The notes beneath the pieces are model-generated. The model saw nothing but the letters and a program-made list of their open reading frames with translations. It searched no databases and had not been told where the DNA came from. DNA of 64,000 nucleotides from Candidatus Sulfopaludibacter sp. SbA3 (GTDB lineage Bacteria > Acidobacteriota > Terriglobia > Bryobacterales > Bryobacteraceae), in contig CAMDCN010000021.1 of NCBI GenBank assembly GCA_945890485.1, forward strand, positions 85,834 through 149,833. Direction: 5' to 3'. The translations under genes were made by a program, and so were the position numbers. Shown piece after piece: positions 45,336 to 53,734 of this stretch (positions are counted from its first letter, which is position 1; the number at the start of each line of letters is the position of its first letter).

Positions 45336-46007
45336 CTACTTTTTCTCAAACAAAGCCAGGTACTGGGAATTGGGCAGAAATACTTCCCGAAGCACCGCGC
45401 GATAGCCAAAGCCTTCGATCTGGGAAACGACATCGGCTTCATCGAGGCGGATGTGCGTGACCGCGAAGTTCGGATTGGAGTTCGCCATAGCGCCCGGCCG
45501 CTTGTAGTAGTCGATGATGGCAAGCCTGCCGCCGGGCTTTAGCGCGCGACGGATGCGGGACATCATCTCCTCGGGGTATTCGAAATGATGGTAGGCGTCG
45601 AGGATGAAGATCAGGTCGGCCACTCCTGTATCGAGATTGGGATCTTTCTCCGTCCCAAGGACGAAACTCACGTTTTTCAGTTGAGATCCTTTCTGCTTGG
45701 CTTTTTCGAGGAAGTCGGGGAAGATGTCTTCGGCGATCACGCGGCCGCGAGGTCCGACCGCTTCGCTGAGAAACGGCAGCATGTAGCCGACCCCGGTGCC
45801 GATGTCGACGACGGTCATCCCTGGCTTGATCCGGAGTGCGGCAATGAGTTTCTTCGGTTGCTGGCGCGTGTCCCGATGTTCACCGTCGAGGGAGGCGGCC
45901 ATGCCGGCGCGTCCCTCGGGGGTGCGGTAGCGGTCATTCGCTCCGGGAGCGGGTTGACCGAAGAGGCAAACTGACGAAGCGAAGCCAATCAGGATCAGGG
46001 ATTTCAA
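45336..46007 (-). CDS. Exported class I SAM-dependent methyltransferase-like protein
   Basis: A 223-residue protein with a signal peptide (LILIGFASSVCLFGQ) and a Rossmann methyltransferase core: GMTVVDIGTGVGYMLPFLSE (motif I), GRVIAEDIFPDFLEKAKQK, ADLIFILDAYHHFEYPEEMM and ALKPGGRLAIIDYYKRPG. SAM is a cytosolic cofactor, so an exported methyltransferase is odd; Acidobacteria and Planctomycetes have several of these. It may be periplasmic and non-catalytic, or use another nucleotide. Its start overlaps the hom stop (ATGA). Confidence 0.88.
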   Translation of the reverse strand: MKSLILIGFASSVCLFGQPAPGANDRYRTPEGRAGMAASLDGEHRDTRQQPKKLIAALRIKPGMTVVDIGTGVGYMLPFLSEAVGPRGRVIAEDIFPDFLEKAKQKGSQLKNVSFVLGTEKDPNLDTGVADLIFILDAYHHFEYPEEMMSRIRRALKPGGRLAIIDYYKRPGAMANSNPNFAVTHIRLDEADVVSQIEGFGYRAVLREVFLPNSQYLALFEKK

Positions 46008-47308
46008 AGAGCGGTCTCCATCGGTAGAACCAGGACGGGTTCCACCATGAACTCTAGTTTAGCCATTTCGGCGACGGCTTCCTGCACGCTTTGCTCGGAG
46101 GTCGGTTCGACCGTGATCACGAAGGGTAGAGCAGCTTTGTCCTCGCTGGGGAGTTGCAGGACCGCGTCGAGGCTGATGTGTTTGGCCGCCAGGATGCTGG
46201 CGAGCGCGGCGATGATGCCGGGTTCGTCCTTCACGCGGAAGCGAAGGTAGTAGGCGCTCTTTTGTTTGAGGATGCTGACGGGTTGGTTGGCATCGAGATG
46301 GGCATGGGCGAAGGGGCTCACCCGCTGGGGGCTGCCGCTGCGGATTTCGCGGGCGACGCGCATCAGGTCGCTGACGACGGCGACCCCGGTGGGGTGGGGG
46401 CCGGCTCCTCGCCCGTAGTAGAAGGTATCGGCGCCGTACTTGCCGCGGATCCAGACCGCGTTATAGGCGCCCTTGACGCCGGCGAGGATGGTCGTTTCCG
46501 GGATGAGGGCCGGACGGACGGAGAGCGTTAGGCCATCGCCGGTGAGGCGGGCGGCGCAGATGAGGCGGATCGTGTGGCCCAGGCGATGGGCGTATTGAAA
46601 GTCGATGGGAGAGATGGGCCGGATGCCCTCGGTAAAGATGTCGGCAGCGGTAATTTTTTCGCCGAACGCGAGCGCGGCGAGGATCGCGAGTTTGCTGCGG
46701 GCGTCGTAGCCGTCGACATCGGCGGTGGGGTCGGCTTCGGCATAGCCGAGGCGCTGGGCTTCGGCGAGGACGTCGGCGAAAGCGGTGCCGTCGCGCTCGA
46801 TTTCGGTGAGGATGTAGTTGCTGGTGCCGTTGAGGATCCCGAACAGGGCCTCGATGCGGTCGCCGCTGATGCCTTCGCGGAGGACCGTGTGGACCGGGAT
46901 GCCGCCGGCGACGGAGGCTTCCATCGCGATGTTGGCGCTGTGGGCGATCGCCTTCTCGACGAGGGCCGGGCCCTGGGCGGCCATCAGCTCTTTATTGGCG
47001 GTGACGACGCTCTTGCCCGCAGCGAGGGCGGCGTCAATGATCTCTTTGGCGACTCCCTGGCCACCGATCAGTTCGGCGATGATCTCGACTTCGGGGTGGT
47101 TAACGACTTCGCGCCAGTCCGTGGTCTGCAGCGCACCGGCCAGCGCGGCGGGAATCTGTTTGCCCTCAAAACTGCGGGCGCAGAGGGCCTTGACGACAAG
47201 GCGGAAGCCCAATTTCTGAGCGATTGATTCGCTGGTTTCGGCCAGAATAGCCATGGTGCCGGACCCGACGTTACCGAGGCCAACGATGCCAATATTCACA
47301 TCACGCAT
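46004..47308 (-). CDS. hom: Homoserine dehydrogenase
   Basis: A 434-residue single-function enzyme of the Thr/Met pathway: NAD loop IGIVGLGNVGSGTMAILAET, catalytic region VVTANKELMAAQGPALVEKA and GGIPVHTVLREGISGDRIEA, LNGTSNYILTEIERDGTAF, EADPTADVDGYDARSKLAIL, and a C-terminal ACT domain (YLRFRVKDEPGIIAALASIL) that probably binds threonine for feedback control. Not fused to aspartokinase. Confidence 0.96.
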   Translation of the reverse strand: MRDVNIGIVGLGNVGSGTMAILAETSESIAQKLGFRLVVKALCARSFEGKQIPAALAGALQTTDWREVVNHPEVEIIAELIGGQGVAKEIIDAALAAGKSVVTANKELMAAQGPALVEKAIAHSANIAMEASVAGGIPVHTVLREGISGDRIEALFGILNGTSNYILTEIERDGTAFADVLAEAQRLGYAEADPTADVDGYDARSKLAILAALAFGEKITAADIFTEGIRPISPIDFQYAHRLGHTIRLICAARLTGDGLTLSVRPALIPETTILAGVKGAYNAVWIRGKYGADTFYYGRGAGPHPTGVAVVSDLMRVAREIRSGSPQRVSPFAHAHLDANQPVSILKQKSAYYLRFRVKDEPGIIAALASILAAKHISLDAVLQLPSEDKAALPFVITVEPTSEQSVQEAVAEMAKLEFMVEPVLVLPMETAL

Positions 47309-47327
47309 AAACCGCTATGATAGCAAC

Positions 47328-47627
47328 ATGGCGTTCCGAGCCCTGTTTTTGCTGGTATTTGCCGCATGTCTCAGCTTCGGCCAAGCGTTTCCCCGGCCGA
47401 CAATCGATGCCCCCAATCCCGAGGGCAAAGATCGGACTCAGGACATGTTGAAGGCCGACCACAAGGCGAACCTGAAGGACCTCGAGACGATTCGCCAGTT
47501 AAGTAGCGATATTCAGGCAGAGCTCGAAAAGCACGACCGGCATGTGCTTTCCGTAGGGGCCATCAAGAAATTGGATGAGATGGAGAAGCTCACGAAACGG
47601 ATTCGGGGCCGGATGAGGCGATTTTGA
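47328..47627 (+). CDS. Small exported helical protein
   Basis: A 99-residue protein with a signal peptide (LFLLVFAACLSFGQ) and a charged helical mature part (DMLKADHKANLKDLETIRQL, LEKHDRHVLSVGAIKKLDEM). The family is unknown. The ATG at 47328 is chosen for its signal peptide; the frame to 47253 lies in the divergent hom promoter. Its TGA overlaps the TTG start of the CBM9-like gene, so the two exported proteins are coupled. Confidence 0.75.
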   Translation: MAFRALFLLVFAACLSFGQAFPRPTIDAPNPEGKDRTQDMLKADHKANLKDLETIRQLSSDIQAELEKHDRHVLSVGAIKKLDEMEKLTKRIRGRMRRF

Positions 47628-48358
47628 TTCTGACGACCATTTTCCTGCTGGGCGCGGCGCTGAGCTATGACGCTCCGCGGGCGGTGCAGCCAGTGACCAT
47701 CGACGGCAAGATGGACGAGGCGGCCTGGCGAGCTGCGCCGTGGACTCCTTTCTTTGTGGATATTGAGGGCGACGCCAAGCCGAAGCCCCGGTTCAAGACG
47801 CGGGCGAAGATGACCTGGGACGACCAGTATTTCTACATCGCGGCTGAGATGGAAGAGCCGGATCTGTGGGCGACCTACGACAAACATGACATGGTGATTT
47901 TTCATGAGCATGACTTCGAGGCTTTTTTTGATCCGGACGGCGACGGGCTGCATTACTTCGAGTTCGAGATCAACGCGCGGAACACGGGTTGGGATCTGCA
48001 TTTGGATAAACCATACAAGGACAAGGGCAAGGCCGACAACGGTTGGGAGATTCCAGGGCTGAAGACGGCGGTGTCTCTGCACGGGACGTTGAACGACCCG
48101 GGGGACCGGGACCAGGGTTGGACCGTGGAAATGGCGTTTCCCTGGAGCGCGTTCAACCGCGGGCCGCGCGCGGCGGTGGCGCCGAAGCCGGGCGAATCGT
48201 GGAAAGTGAATTTTTCGCGCGTTGAGTGGCAACTGCGCGTGAAAGACGGCAAGTACGAGAAAGTACCGGGAACGAAAGAAGACAACTGGGTTTGGACCCC
48301 ACAGGGCGTCATCAACATGCATGTCCCGGAAAAGTGGGGCACGGTGCGTTTTCGTTAG
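47624..48358 (+). CDS. Exported CBM9-like protein
   Basis: A 244-residue protein with a short signal (LTTIFLLGAALSYDA) and a CBM9-like domain: VTIDGKMDEAAWRAAPW, AKMTWDDQYFYIAAEMEEPD, FEAFFDPDGDGLHYFEFEIN, WTVEMAFPWSAF, SWKVNFSRVEWQ and VINMHVPEKWGTVRF. It is a distant paralogue of 14987-15664 but longer. It starts with TTG in a TTGA overlap with the preceding stop. Likely a surface carbohydrate-binding protein; ligand unknown. Confidence 0.88.
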   Translation: MILTTIFLLGAALSYDAPRAVQPVTIDGKMDEAAWRAAPWTPFFVDIEGDAKPKPRFKTRAKMTWDDQYFYIAAEMEEPDLWATYDKHDMVIFHEHDFEAFFDPDGDGLHYFEFEINARNTGWDLHLDKPYKDKGKADNGWEIPGLKTAVSLHGTLNDPGDRDQGWTVEMAFPWSAFNRGPRAAVAPKPGESWKVNFSRVEWQLRVKDGKYEKVPGTKEDNWVWTPQGVINMHVPEKWGTVRFR

Positions 48359-48384
48359 GCTTGGCGCATGTTAATCTCATCGGG

Positions 48385-48936
48385 ATGTCCTCCACTCGTC
48401 TGAAATCTCAATTGATGACCGCTTCGGAGATCGATCGCACCCTGGTGCGGCTGGCTCACGAAGTGCTCGAAAAGACGACCGACCTCGATAGATTGGCATT
48501 TATCGGGATTAAACGCCGCGGGGTTCCGCTGGCGAAGCGGTTGGCGGCGAAAATCAAAGATCTTGAGGGGCGCGAAGTCCCCACCGGGGAGCTCGATATC
48601 AACCTGTATCGTGACGACCTGACGACGGTAGGCGCGGCGCCGGTCGTGAACTCGACGGCGATCCCGTTTGACGTCACAGGCAAGGACATTATCCTGACGG
48701 ACGATGTTTTGTACACGGGCCGGACCATCCGGGCTGCGCTGGAAGCGCTGTTTAAAGAAGGGCGGCCGGCCCGGGTGCAGCTCCTCGTGCTGATTGACCG
48801 CGGCTGGCGGGAACTGCCGATCGAAGCGCGGTACGTCGGCCGCATGGTGCAGACCGCGGCGAACGAAATCATTGAAGTAAAGTTCCAGGAGATCGATGAG
48901 AAAGAGAAGGTCATCCTGGTGGAGAAGGTCGACTAA
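48385..48936 (+). CDS. pyrR: Bifunctional pyr operon regulator/uracil phosphoribosyltransferase PyrR
   Basis: A 183-residue PRTase-fold protein. The PRPP motif is [20 protein letters not shown], with [20 protein letters not shown] and [10 protein letters not shown] near the N-terminus. In Bacillus PyrR binds an mRNA loop upstream of pyr genes and attenuates transcription when UMP is high; it also has weak UPRTase activity. The ATG at 48385 lies 26 bases after the CBM9-like gene, and I see no anti-terminator/terminator pair before it. It overlaps pyrB by TAATG. Confidence 0.92.
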   Translation: MSSTRLKSQLMTASEIDRTLVRLAHEVLEKTTDLDRLAFIGIKRRGVPLAKRLAAKIKDLEGREVPTGELDINLYRDDLTTVGAAPVVNSTAIPFDVTGKDIILTDDVLYTGRTIRAALEALFKEGRPARVQLLVLIDRGWRELPIEARYVGRMVQTAANEIIEVKFQEIDEKEKVILVEKVD

Positions 48937-49829
48937 TGAGTTTGCTGGGAATTGAGAACCTCGCCCGCCCGGAGATTGAAGCGATTCTCAACCGGGCGAA
49001 GGATTTTCAGAATTCGACGGCGAAGCTGGACACGCTGCGGAACCGGCTGCTGGTGAACCTGTTCTTTGAGAATTCGACGCGGACGCGGACGAGCTTCGAG
49101 ATTGCCGCCAAGCGGCTGGGCGCGGACACGATTTCGATTACGGCTTCGGCGTCGAGCACATCGAAGGGCGAATCTCTGGTAGACACTTTGAATACGCTCG
49201 GCGCGATGCGGCCGCATGCGATTGTGATGCGCCACGCAGCGAGCGGCGCGCCCCACTTTCTCGCGCGGTATCTGCCGACGCCGATCATCAACGCCGGCGA
49301 CGGGACACATGAGCATCCGACGCAGGCGCTGCTGGATGCACGGACCATCCTTGATAACCGGCCCTCTATAGAGGGCCTCAAAGTCGCGATTATTGGCGAC
49401 ATCGCGCACTCACGGGTGGCGCGATCGAACGTTCATCTCCTTTCCAAGTTTGGGGCGAATGTGGTGTTGTGCGGGCCGGCGCCGCTGCTGCCTCCGCAGT
49501 TGGGGAACCTGGCGCCGAATGTCTCGTTGACCTACGACATTCGCGAGGCAATTCAGGACGCGGACGTGATCATGATGCTGCGAGTGCAACTGGAACGGCA
49601 GCACGAGACGCCGTTTCCACCGGGCGACTACTTTAAGTTTTATGGGTTGCGGCCGGATCATTTATTGCTGGCGAAACCGGACGTGATTGTGATGCATCCG
49701 GGGCCGATTAACCGGGGCCGCGAGATTTCGTCCGAAGTGGCGGACTCGAAACGGTCGGTGATTTTGAACCAAGTCGAGAATGGCATTGCCGTACGCATGG
49801 CGGTATTGGAACGGGTGATGGGCGCATGA
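48936..49829 (+). CDS. pyrB: Aspartate carbamoyltransferase catalytic subunit
   Basis: A 297-residue ATCase catalytic chain. The carbamoyl-phosphate loop is [20 protein letters not shown] (S47-T-R-T-R51), then [40 protein letters not shown] and [20 protein letters not shown]. No regulatory subunit pyrI is present, so it is a pyrR-controlled type that probably associates with dihydroorotase. It overlaps both neighbours (TAATG and ATGA). Confidence 0.96.
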   Translation: MSLLGIENLARPEIEAILNRAKDFQNSTAKLDTLRNRLLVNLFFENSTRTRTSFEIAAKRLGADTISITASASSTSKGESLVDTLNTLGAMRPHAIVMRHAASGAPHFLARYLPTPIINAGDGTHEHPTQALLDARTILDNRPSIEGLKVAIIGDIAHSRVARSNVHLLSKFGANVVLCGPAPLLPPQLGNLAPNVSLTYDIREAIQDADVIMMLRVQLERQHETPFPPGDYFKFYGLRPDHLLLAKPDVIVMHPGPINRGREISSEVADSKRSVILNQVENGIAVRMAVLERVMGA

Positions 49830-51115
49830 GCACGTTGTTGATTAAGAATGGCCGGGTGATCGATCCGGCAAACGGGTTGGACACGGTGGCCGATGTGCTG
49901 CTGGTGAACGGCAAGATCTCGGCTGTGGGCGCGAACCTGTCGGCGGCGAACGCGACCGAGTTCGACGCAACCGGCCTCGTCGTAGCGCCGGGCTTTGTCG
50001 ACATGCATGTGCATTTCCGCGAGCCGGGATTCGAGCATTCCGAAACGATTGAATCGGGCGGACGGGCCGCGGCGGCCGGCGGATTTACGAGCGTCGCTTG
50101 TATGCCGAACACGATGCCGGTGAACGATTCGGCGACGGTGACGACCTACATTGTGGAACGGGCGCGGAAGTTGTCGCCCGTGAACGTGTATCCGATCGGA
50201 GCGATTACCAAGGGCAGCGCCGGCGAAGAATTGGCGGCCATTGGATCGATGAAACAGGCCGGGATCGTCGCGATTTCTGACGACGGGCGGCCCGTGATGA
50301 ACGCCCGGGTGATGCGCCGGGCGATGGAAACGGCCAAGGCGTTTGGCATCCCGCTGATTAATCATTGCGAGGACCTGCATCTTTCGGCGGGCGGCGACAT
50401 GCATGAAGGCATGGAGTCCGTCCGGCTGGGGCTGCGCGGCATTCCGGGTTGCAGCGAAGACGTTATGGTGGCGCGCGATATTCTGCTGGCCGAGGTGACC
50501 GGCGTGAAGTATCACGTGGCGCATATTTCGGCGCGCTATTCGGTGGCGATGGTGAATTTCGCGAAGCAGCGCGGGCTGCCCGTGACGAGCGAAGTGACGC
50601 CGCACCATTTTGCGCTGGCCGATGCGGACATGCAGCCGTACGATTCGAACTACCGGATGAAGCCGCCGCTGCGGGCGTGTATCGACGTCGAAGGCGTGAC
50701 GGAAGGTTTGGTGAACGGGGCGATCGACGCGATTGCGACGGACCATGCGCCACATCCGGGCAGCGAGAAGATGCAGGAGTTTGAACGGTGCCCGTTTGGA
50801 ATCACTGGGTTGGAGCATGCGATTTCGTTGTCGCTGCAGAAGCTGGTGCATCCGGGGCTGATTTCGCTGGGCCGGATGGTGGAACTGTTTACGGTGAATC
50901 CGGCGCGGATTTTGCAGATTCCGAAGGGAACGCTGACGCCGGGTGCGGACGCGGACGTGACGATTTTCGATTTGGAGCGGACTTGGACGTTTGACGTGAA
51001 CAAGTCGCTTTCGAAGAGCCGGAATACGCCGTTTCATGACCATGTGTTTCAAGGTGGTCAGGTGGCGACGATTGTGGGCGGCCAGTTCGTTTGGCGCCTG
51101 GATGGGATGATTTAG
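49826..51115 (+). CDS. pyrC: Dihydroorotase (class I type)
   Basis: A 429-residue amidohydrolase closing the dihydroorotate ring. The metal motif is [19 protein letters not shown] (His61, His63); further ligands lie in [21 protein letters not shown] and [14 protein letters not shown], and SDDGRPV is typical of class I. The class I form often binds ATCase, matching the adjacent pyrB. It is the last gene of pyrRBC; the following hairpin-rich repeat at 51143-51290 may end the transcript. Confidence 0.95.
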   Translation: MSTLLIKNGRVIDPANGLDTVADVLLVNGKISAVGANLSAANATEFDATGLVVAPGFVDMHVHFREPGFEHSETIESGGRAAAAGGFTSVACMPNTMPVNDSATVTTYIVERARKLSPVNVYPIGAITKGSAGEELAAIGSMKQAGIVAISDDGRPVMNARVMRRAMETAKAFGIPLINHCEDLHLSAGGDMHEGMESVRLGLRGIPGCSEDVMVARDILLAEVTGVKYHVAHISARYSVAMVNFAKQRGLPVTSEVTPHHFALADADMQPYDSNYRMKPPLRACIDVEGVTEGLVNGAIDAIATDHAPHPGSEKMQEFERCPFGITGLEHAISLSLQKLVHPGLISLGRMVELFTVNPARILQIPKGTLTPGADADVTIFDLERTWTFDVNKSLSKSRNTPFHDHVFQGGQVATIVGGQFVWRLDGMI

Positions 51116-51142
51116 GGTTCCTGCCGGGACCAATTGGGTCCG

Positions 51143-51290
51143 ACCGGGAGCCGCATTTGGATGAACCGAACGGAGAAGTAACTTCTTTTGAACAACTTCC
51201 TGGGTTCATGCATTATTTTCCTGGAGTCAGCTTGGTTTTCAGCGGCCCGGCGGGGTTCGAAGCCCCGCCGGGCCGCAGCCGGGTTTGGCC
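51143..51290 (-). repeat. Two-hairpin dispersed repeat, copy B
   Basis: The inverted sister of the element at 2786-2925. Its 14-bp stem (51242-51255 with 51263-51276) is identical in sequence to that of copy A; only the 7-base loop differs. The second inverted repeat (TGGGTTCAT with CCAGGAAGTT opposite ATGAACC near 51161-51210) and the joints are also shared. It has about 14 extra bases between the two hairpins. It lies between convergent pyrC and the 51290-51748 gene and could terminate both. Confidence 0.75.
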
Positions 51291-51748
51291 TACGGTCTGG
51301 TGACCGGAAAGTGCCGTTGCACGAAGCGAAGGGTTCTCTCCCAGTGGGCGCGGGAGGCTTGCTGGTCCCTTTGGTCTCTTTTGAGCGCTTTCCAGAATTT
51401 CTGGACATCGCGGTCGTTTTTCATGTGGAGCAGTTCGCGACCCTTTTCTGAGAGGTTTTGGAAGTCGATTTTCGATCCTTGGGGAAAGAGTTGGAGAAAC
51501 GTGTTTTCGATGGCGATGAGTTGATCGAACCGGAAGAGCGCCATGGCGAGGTAGCCGACGTAGGAGCGTTCCAATTCGCCGTTTGGCCGAAAGATGCTGA
51601 CGTGCTGCTGGAATAGCTGGACGAAGGCTTCGCGATCGTCGTTGGAACGGAAATGAATGTTGTCCGGTAGATCGACCGCGAGGGGTTCCTGCGAGGTGGC
51701 TTTTGGCATTTGGGCTCGACGGGGCATTGCAACATAAGATTGGTTCAT
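51290..51748 (-). CDS. Hypothetical protein (Acidobacteria-type helical family)
   Basis: A 152-residue charged helical protein: NDDREAFVQLFQQHVSIFRP, ELERSYVGYLAMALFRFDQL, LLHMKNDRDVQKFWKALKRD. This pattern (a short leader, then FxxLFxxxxxxFxPxxxxE, then a membrane-avoiding helix pair) recurs in uncharacterised Acidobacteria proteins. AGGAGG lies 11 bases before the ATG. No function known. It sits on the border of the accessory region and ends at the repeat element. Confidence 0.7.
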   Translation of the reverse strand: MNQSYVAMPRRAQMPKATSQEPLAVDLPDNIHFRSNDDREAFVQLFQQHVSIFRPNGELERSYVGYLAMALFRFDQLIAIENTFLQLFPQGSKIDFQNLSEKGRELLHMKNDRDVQKFWKALKRDQRDQQASRAHWERTLRFVQRHFPVTRP

Positions 51749-52038
51749 TGGGAAAAGTCCTCCTGGACGCTTTTACGATGGCAGGCGGTCAAGGGGATTC
51801 CGGGCATGGGTGTCGCGGGAGGGCCGTGGTTATTGGGGGAAAATATCTCGAGTGTCGGTGAACGACAGTTTTGGGGATGTTGATTTCGGGGAAAACCGTC
51901 GGAGAAGGCGGCGCGAGGACGCCCCGAATTGGACCACCAGTAGAGCGGATAGGCGCAGACGAAACCAGTGGCTATGATGTAGAACCAGGGGCAAGGATCG
52001 ACGAACTCATGGAGACGTGCTGTGTTGAGCCTAAACAA
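51745..52038 (-). pseudogene. Fragment of a small membrane-protein family
   Basis: The first 40 codons (HEFVDPCPWFYIIATGFVCA, then YPLYWWSNSG) resemble the C-terminal end of the ORF at 55345-55737 (AFAFYLLSLGFACTYPIYR). The remaining residues are low-quality and run to the next gene's start. Probably a truncated relic of the same family; the 3' part is likely not coding. Confidence 0.35.
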
Positions 52039-52047
52039 ACTCGCTAT

Positions 52048-52305
52048 ATTGGGCGAACTTCGAGGGTTCCACCATCACGCCATAGTTTGCATTGCCGTCT
52101 ACGGCTTTCTGATCGCGGAACGGAGCCGTTCCCCCTGGCCTCGCGCTGGGCCGGACCAACTTGCTTTACCCGAAGGTCCGCCCGACTGGAAACCACGCGC
52201 GGCGGGCGAAACGTAATAACCTGCAATCGATTGCGACTCGTCGAATCCTGGTCGCCAGATTGCGGGCAAGTCGGCTTTCGTTTTGTCCTTTTGTTGTGCG
52301 CCTCG
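52048..52305 (+). pseudogene. IS701-family transposase C-terminal relic
   Basis: Readable in two frames. The first gives ELRGFHHHAIVCIAVYGFLI then AERSRS; after an indel near 52200 another gives RNNLQSIATRRILVARLRAS then FCPFCC. This matches the C-terminus of IS701-type DDE transposases (GFHHHA, YGFLIxER, the NSIATxR basic stretch and a terminal Cys pair). The catalytic domain is missing. Identification is by memory of the family. Confidence 0.6.
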
Positions 52306-52369
52306 CCGATAACCCAAGAGCACTATCTAATCATTAAGCAACTAAGGATCGCGGAGATCGGCGCACATC

Positions 52370-53164
52370 CTATTGCCTGATTTTCGCCGGGTGGTACTGA
52401 ACATTTATTGAGCTTTTCCCCACGAAGATATCATGAACAAGAAACGACAACTCCCGGCCTGAAATCGTGTACTCGTTCGGAGTTAGCGTGTTACCGCGGC
52501 GGACGATTTTTATGCTGGACGGTATGGGATTCATTTTCAAGGTGATCGAAACCCTGTAATAGTTCATTGGTTCCGTGATGTTGGCTTGTTTTCGTTCAGT
52601 GGGAGACAGGAGAGCAATTCGGATGCTATCCGACTTCTTGCCTTCGTCGAAGTCCTCGGATACTTGCTGCGAGTAAAACTACTCTACCTGGCTCCTGATA
52701 CTCATGAGGTCACTCTGGAGGCGCTGGATGGAGCGGTTGACCTGTCTATACCGCTCTAGCTCGGAGTTTAGCGAAGCGTATCGGCTTGAAATGTCTTGGT
52801 GCTGTGTTTCTAGAACCTGGAGTGCAAGGCCGAGAGCATCTACTTTTTGCTTTGCGCTGGCCATTGTTTCATTGGCCTCGCGTTTAGTGTCCTCTAGTAC
52901 GTTTACGCCGCTATAGCCAAATCATCCAAGGACCACCAGTCCTAAGCTGGTGGATATGGCGCCAACCGTCAGCCACCCAGTGAATTTCGCAACTACCCTG
53001 TCAAAGATATCATTCTCGATCAGCCGCCGTTCGCGCGAATCGGCAGAATACAACGGCGACTCCAAGGTATGCCGGACACCGCATAAACCGCAGTAAGAAT
53101 TGGACGATGGGATGGAACCGTGGCAGTTCAGGCAGATTTTTGGCCCTGCTGGCTCTTCCGTCAT
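52370..53164 (-). pseudogene. Zinc-ribbon/transmembrane/coiled-coil gene with two in-frame stop codons
   Basis: A single reading frame of 264 codons interrupted by a TGA at 52922-52924 and a TAG at 52679-52681, with no frameshift. In order: a Cys4 zinc ribbon (ICLNCHGSIPSSNSYCGLCG), a hydrophobic helix ending VGAISTSLGLVVLG, the TGA, then FGYSGVNVLEDTKREANETM, a coiled coil (VLETQHQDISSRYASLNSEL), the TAG, and a beta-rich C-terminal domain (YYRVSITLKMNPIPSSIKIV). A good Shine-Dalgarno (GAGGAG) precedes the ATG at 53164. Either recently inactivated by two point mutations or read through. I do not recognise the family. Confidence 0.7.
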
Positions 53165-53278
53165 GATGCTCTCTCCTCGGGTGATCGGGTACGGTTCCTT
53201 TCATAGCCCAGCAAGTCGAGGGTCTTAGCTGATTGCGTCCGTCGGGCGAACAAGCTAGGACGCAGTCGAGAGGTTGTC

Positions 53279-53524
53279 ATGGCGCTTTACTGGTTTCAAT
53301 GTCCGGCCGTAGAAAGTGTCCCTGGCAAGCTGAGCGGTGCCTGGGTTTTTAAGGACACGCGGATGCCTATATCGTTGGTCTTCGAGAATCTCGAACTGGG
53401 GGCGAGCATCGACGAAACCATGGAGTGGCATCACCTTACGCGCGACCAGATCATCTCTGTTTCGGAATTCGCGGCCCGCAGCCTGGATGCCGAGACTCCC
53501 CAAAAGTGCGGAACAGCGGTTTAG
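53279..53524 (+). CDS. DUF433 antitoxin-like protein
   Basis: An 81-residue DUF433 protein, intact: AVESVPGKLSGAWVFKDTRM, PISLVFENLELGASIDETME and ISVSEFAARSLDAE. DUF433 proteins pair with DUF5615 PIN-like proteins in putative toxin-antitoxin modules and carry a winged-helix. The typical GTR motif is DTR here. Its partner downstream (53528-53689) is broken, so this is a lone survivor. A diverged copy lies at 55872-56054. Confidence 0.8.
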   Translation: MALYWFQCPAVESVPGKLSGAWVFKDTRMPISLVFENLELGASIDETMEWHHLTRDQIISVSEFAARSLDAETPQKCGTAV

Positions 53525-53527
53525 GGA

Positions 53528-53689
53528 ATGTGAGTTCTGCTCGACCACAGCGTACCCGCACCGCTGCGGCAGCATCTTCCAGAGTGCGAGGTCATGGAAG
53601 CAGCCACCATCGGCTGGGGGCGCATGCTGCTAGTGCCGCGACCGCGTGAAAGTGTTTCAAGGAAACATTTCACCCGGTCACCGTACTAG
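53528..53689 (+). pseudogene. DUF5615 (PIN-like) toxin relic, copy 1
   Basis: It starts ATG-TGA then VLLDHSVPAPLRQHLPECEV, MEAATIGWGRM; the DUF5615 start is M-R-V-L-L-D-H, so codon 2 (probably CGA Arg) has become TGA. Similarity ends after GWGRM at about 53630, so the C-terminal two-thirds are deleted. It lies three bases after the DUF433 stop, the usual arrangement. Confidence 0.7.
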
Positions 53690-53734
53690 TTACCGCTGGC
53701 GACCAACTTTTCCACCTGTACTTATAATAGGGTC

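Noticed and set aside
49658..51133. A 491-codon minus-strand frame opposite pyrC
   Set aside because: Composition is Arg/His-rich and typical of the complement of a GC-rich gene; pyrC on the plus strand has all its motifs.
52922..52924. Selenocysteine insertion at the in-frame TGA
   Set aside because: The context (VVLG-stop-FGYSG next to a membrane helix) has no redox motif and no obvious hairpin just downstream; a TGG-to-TGA mutation is simpler, and a second stop (TAG) follows.
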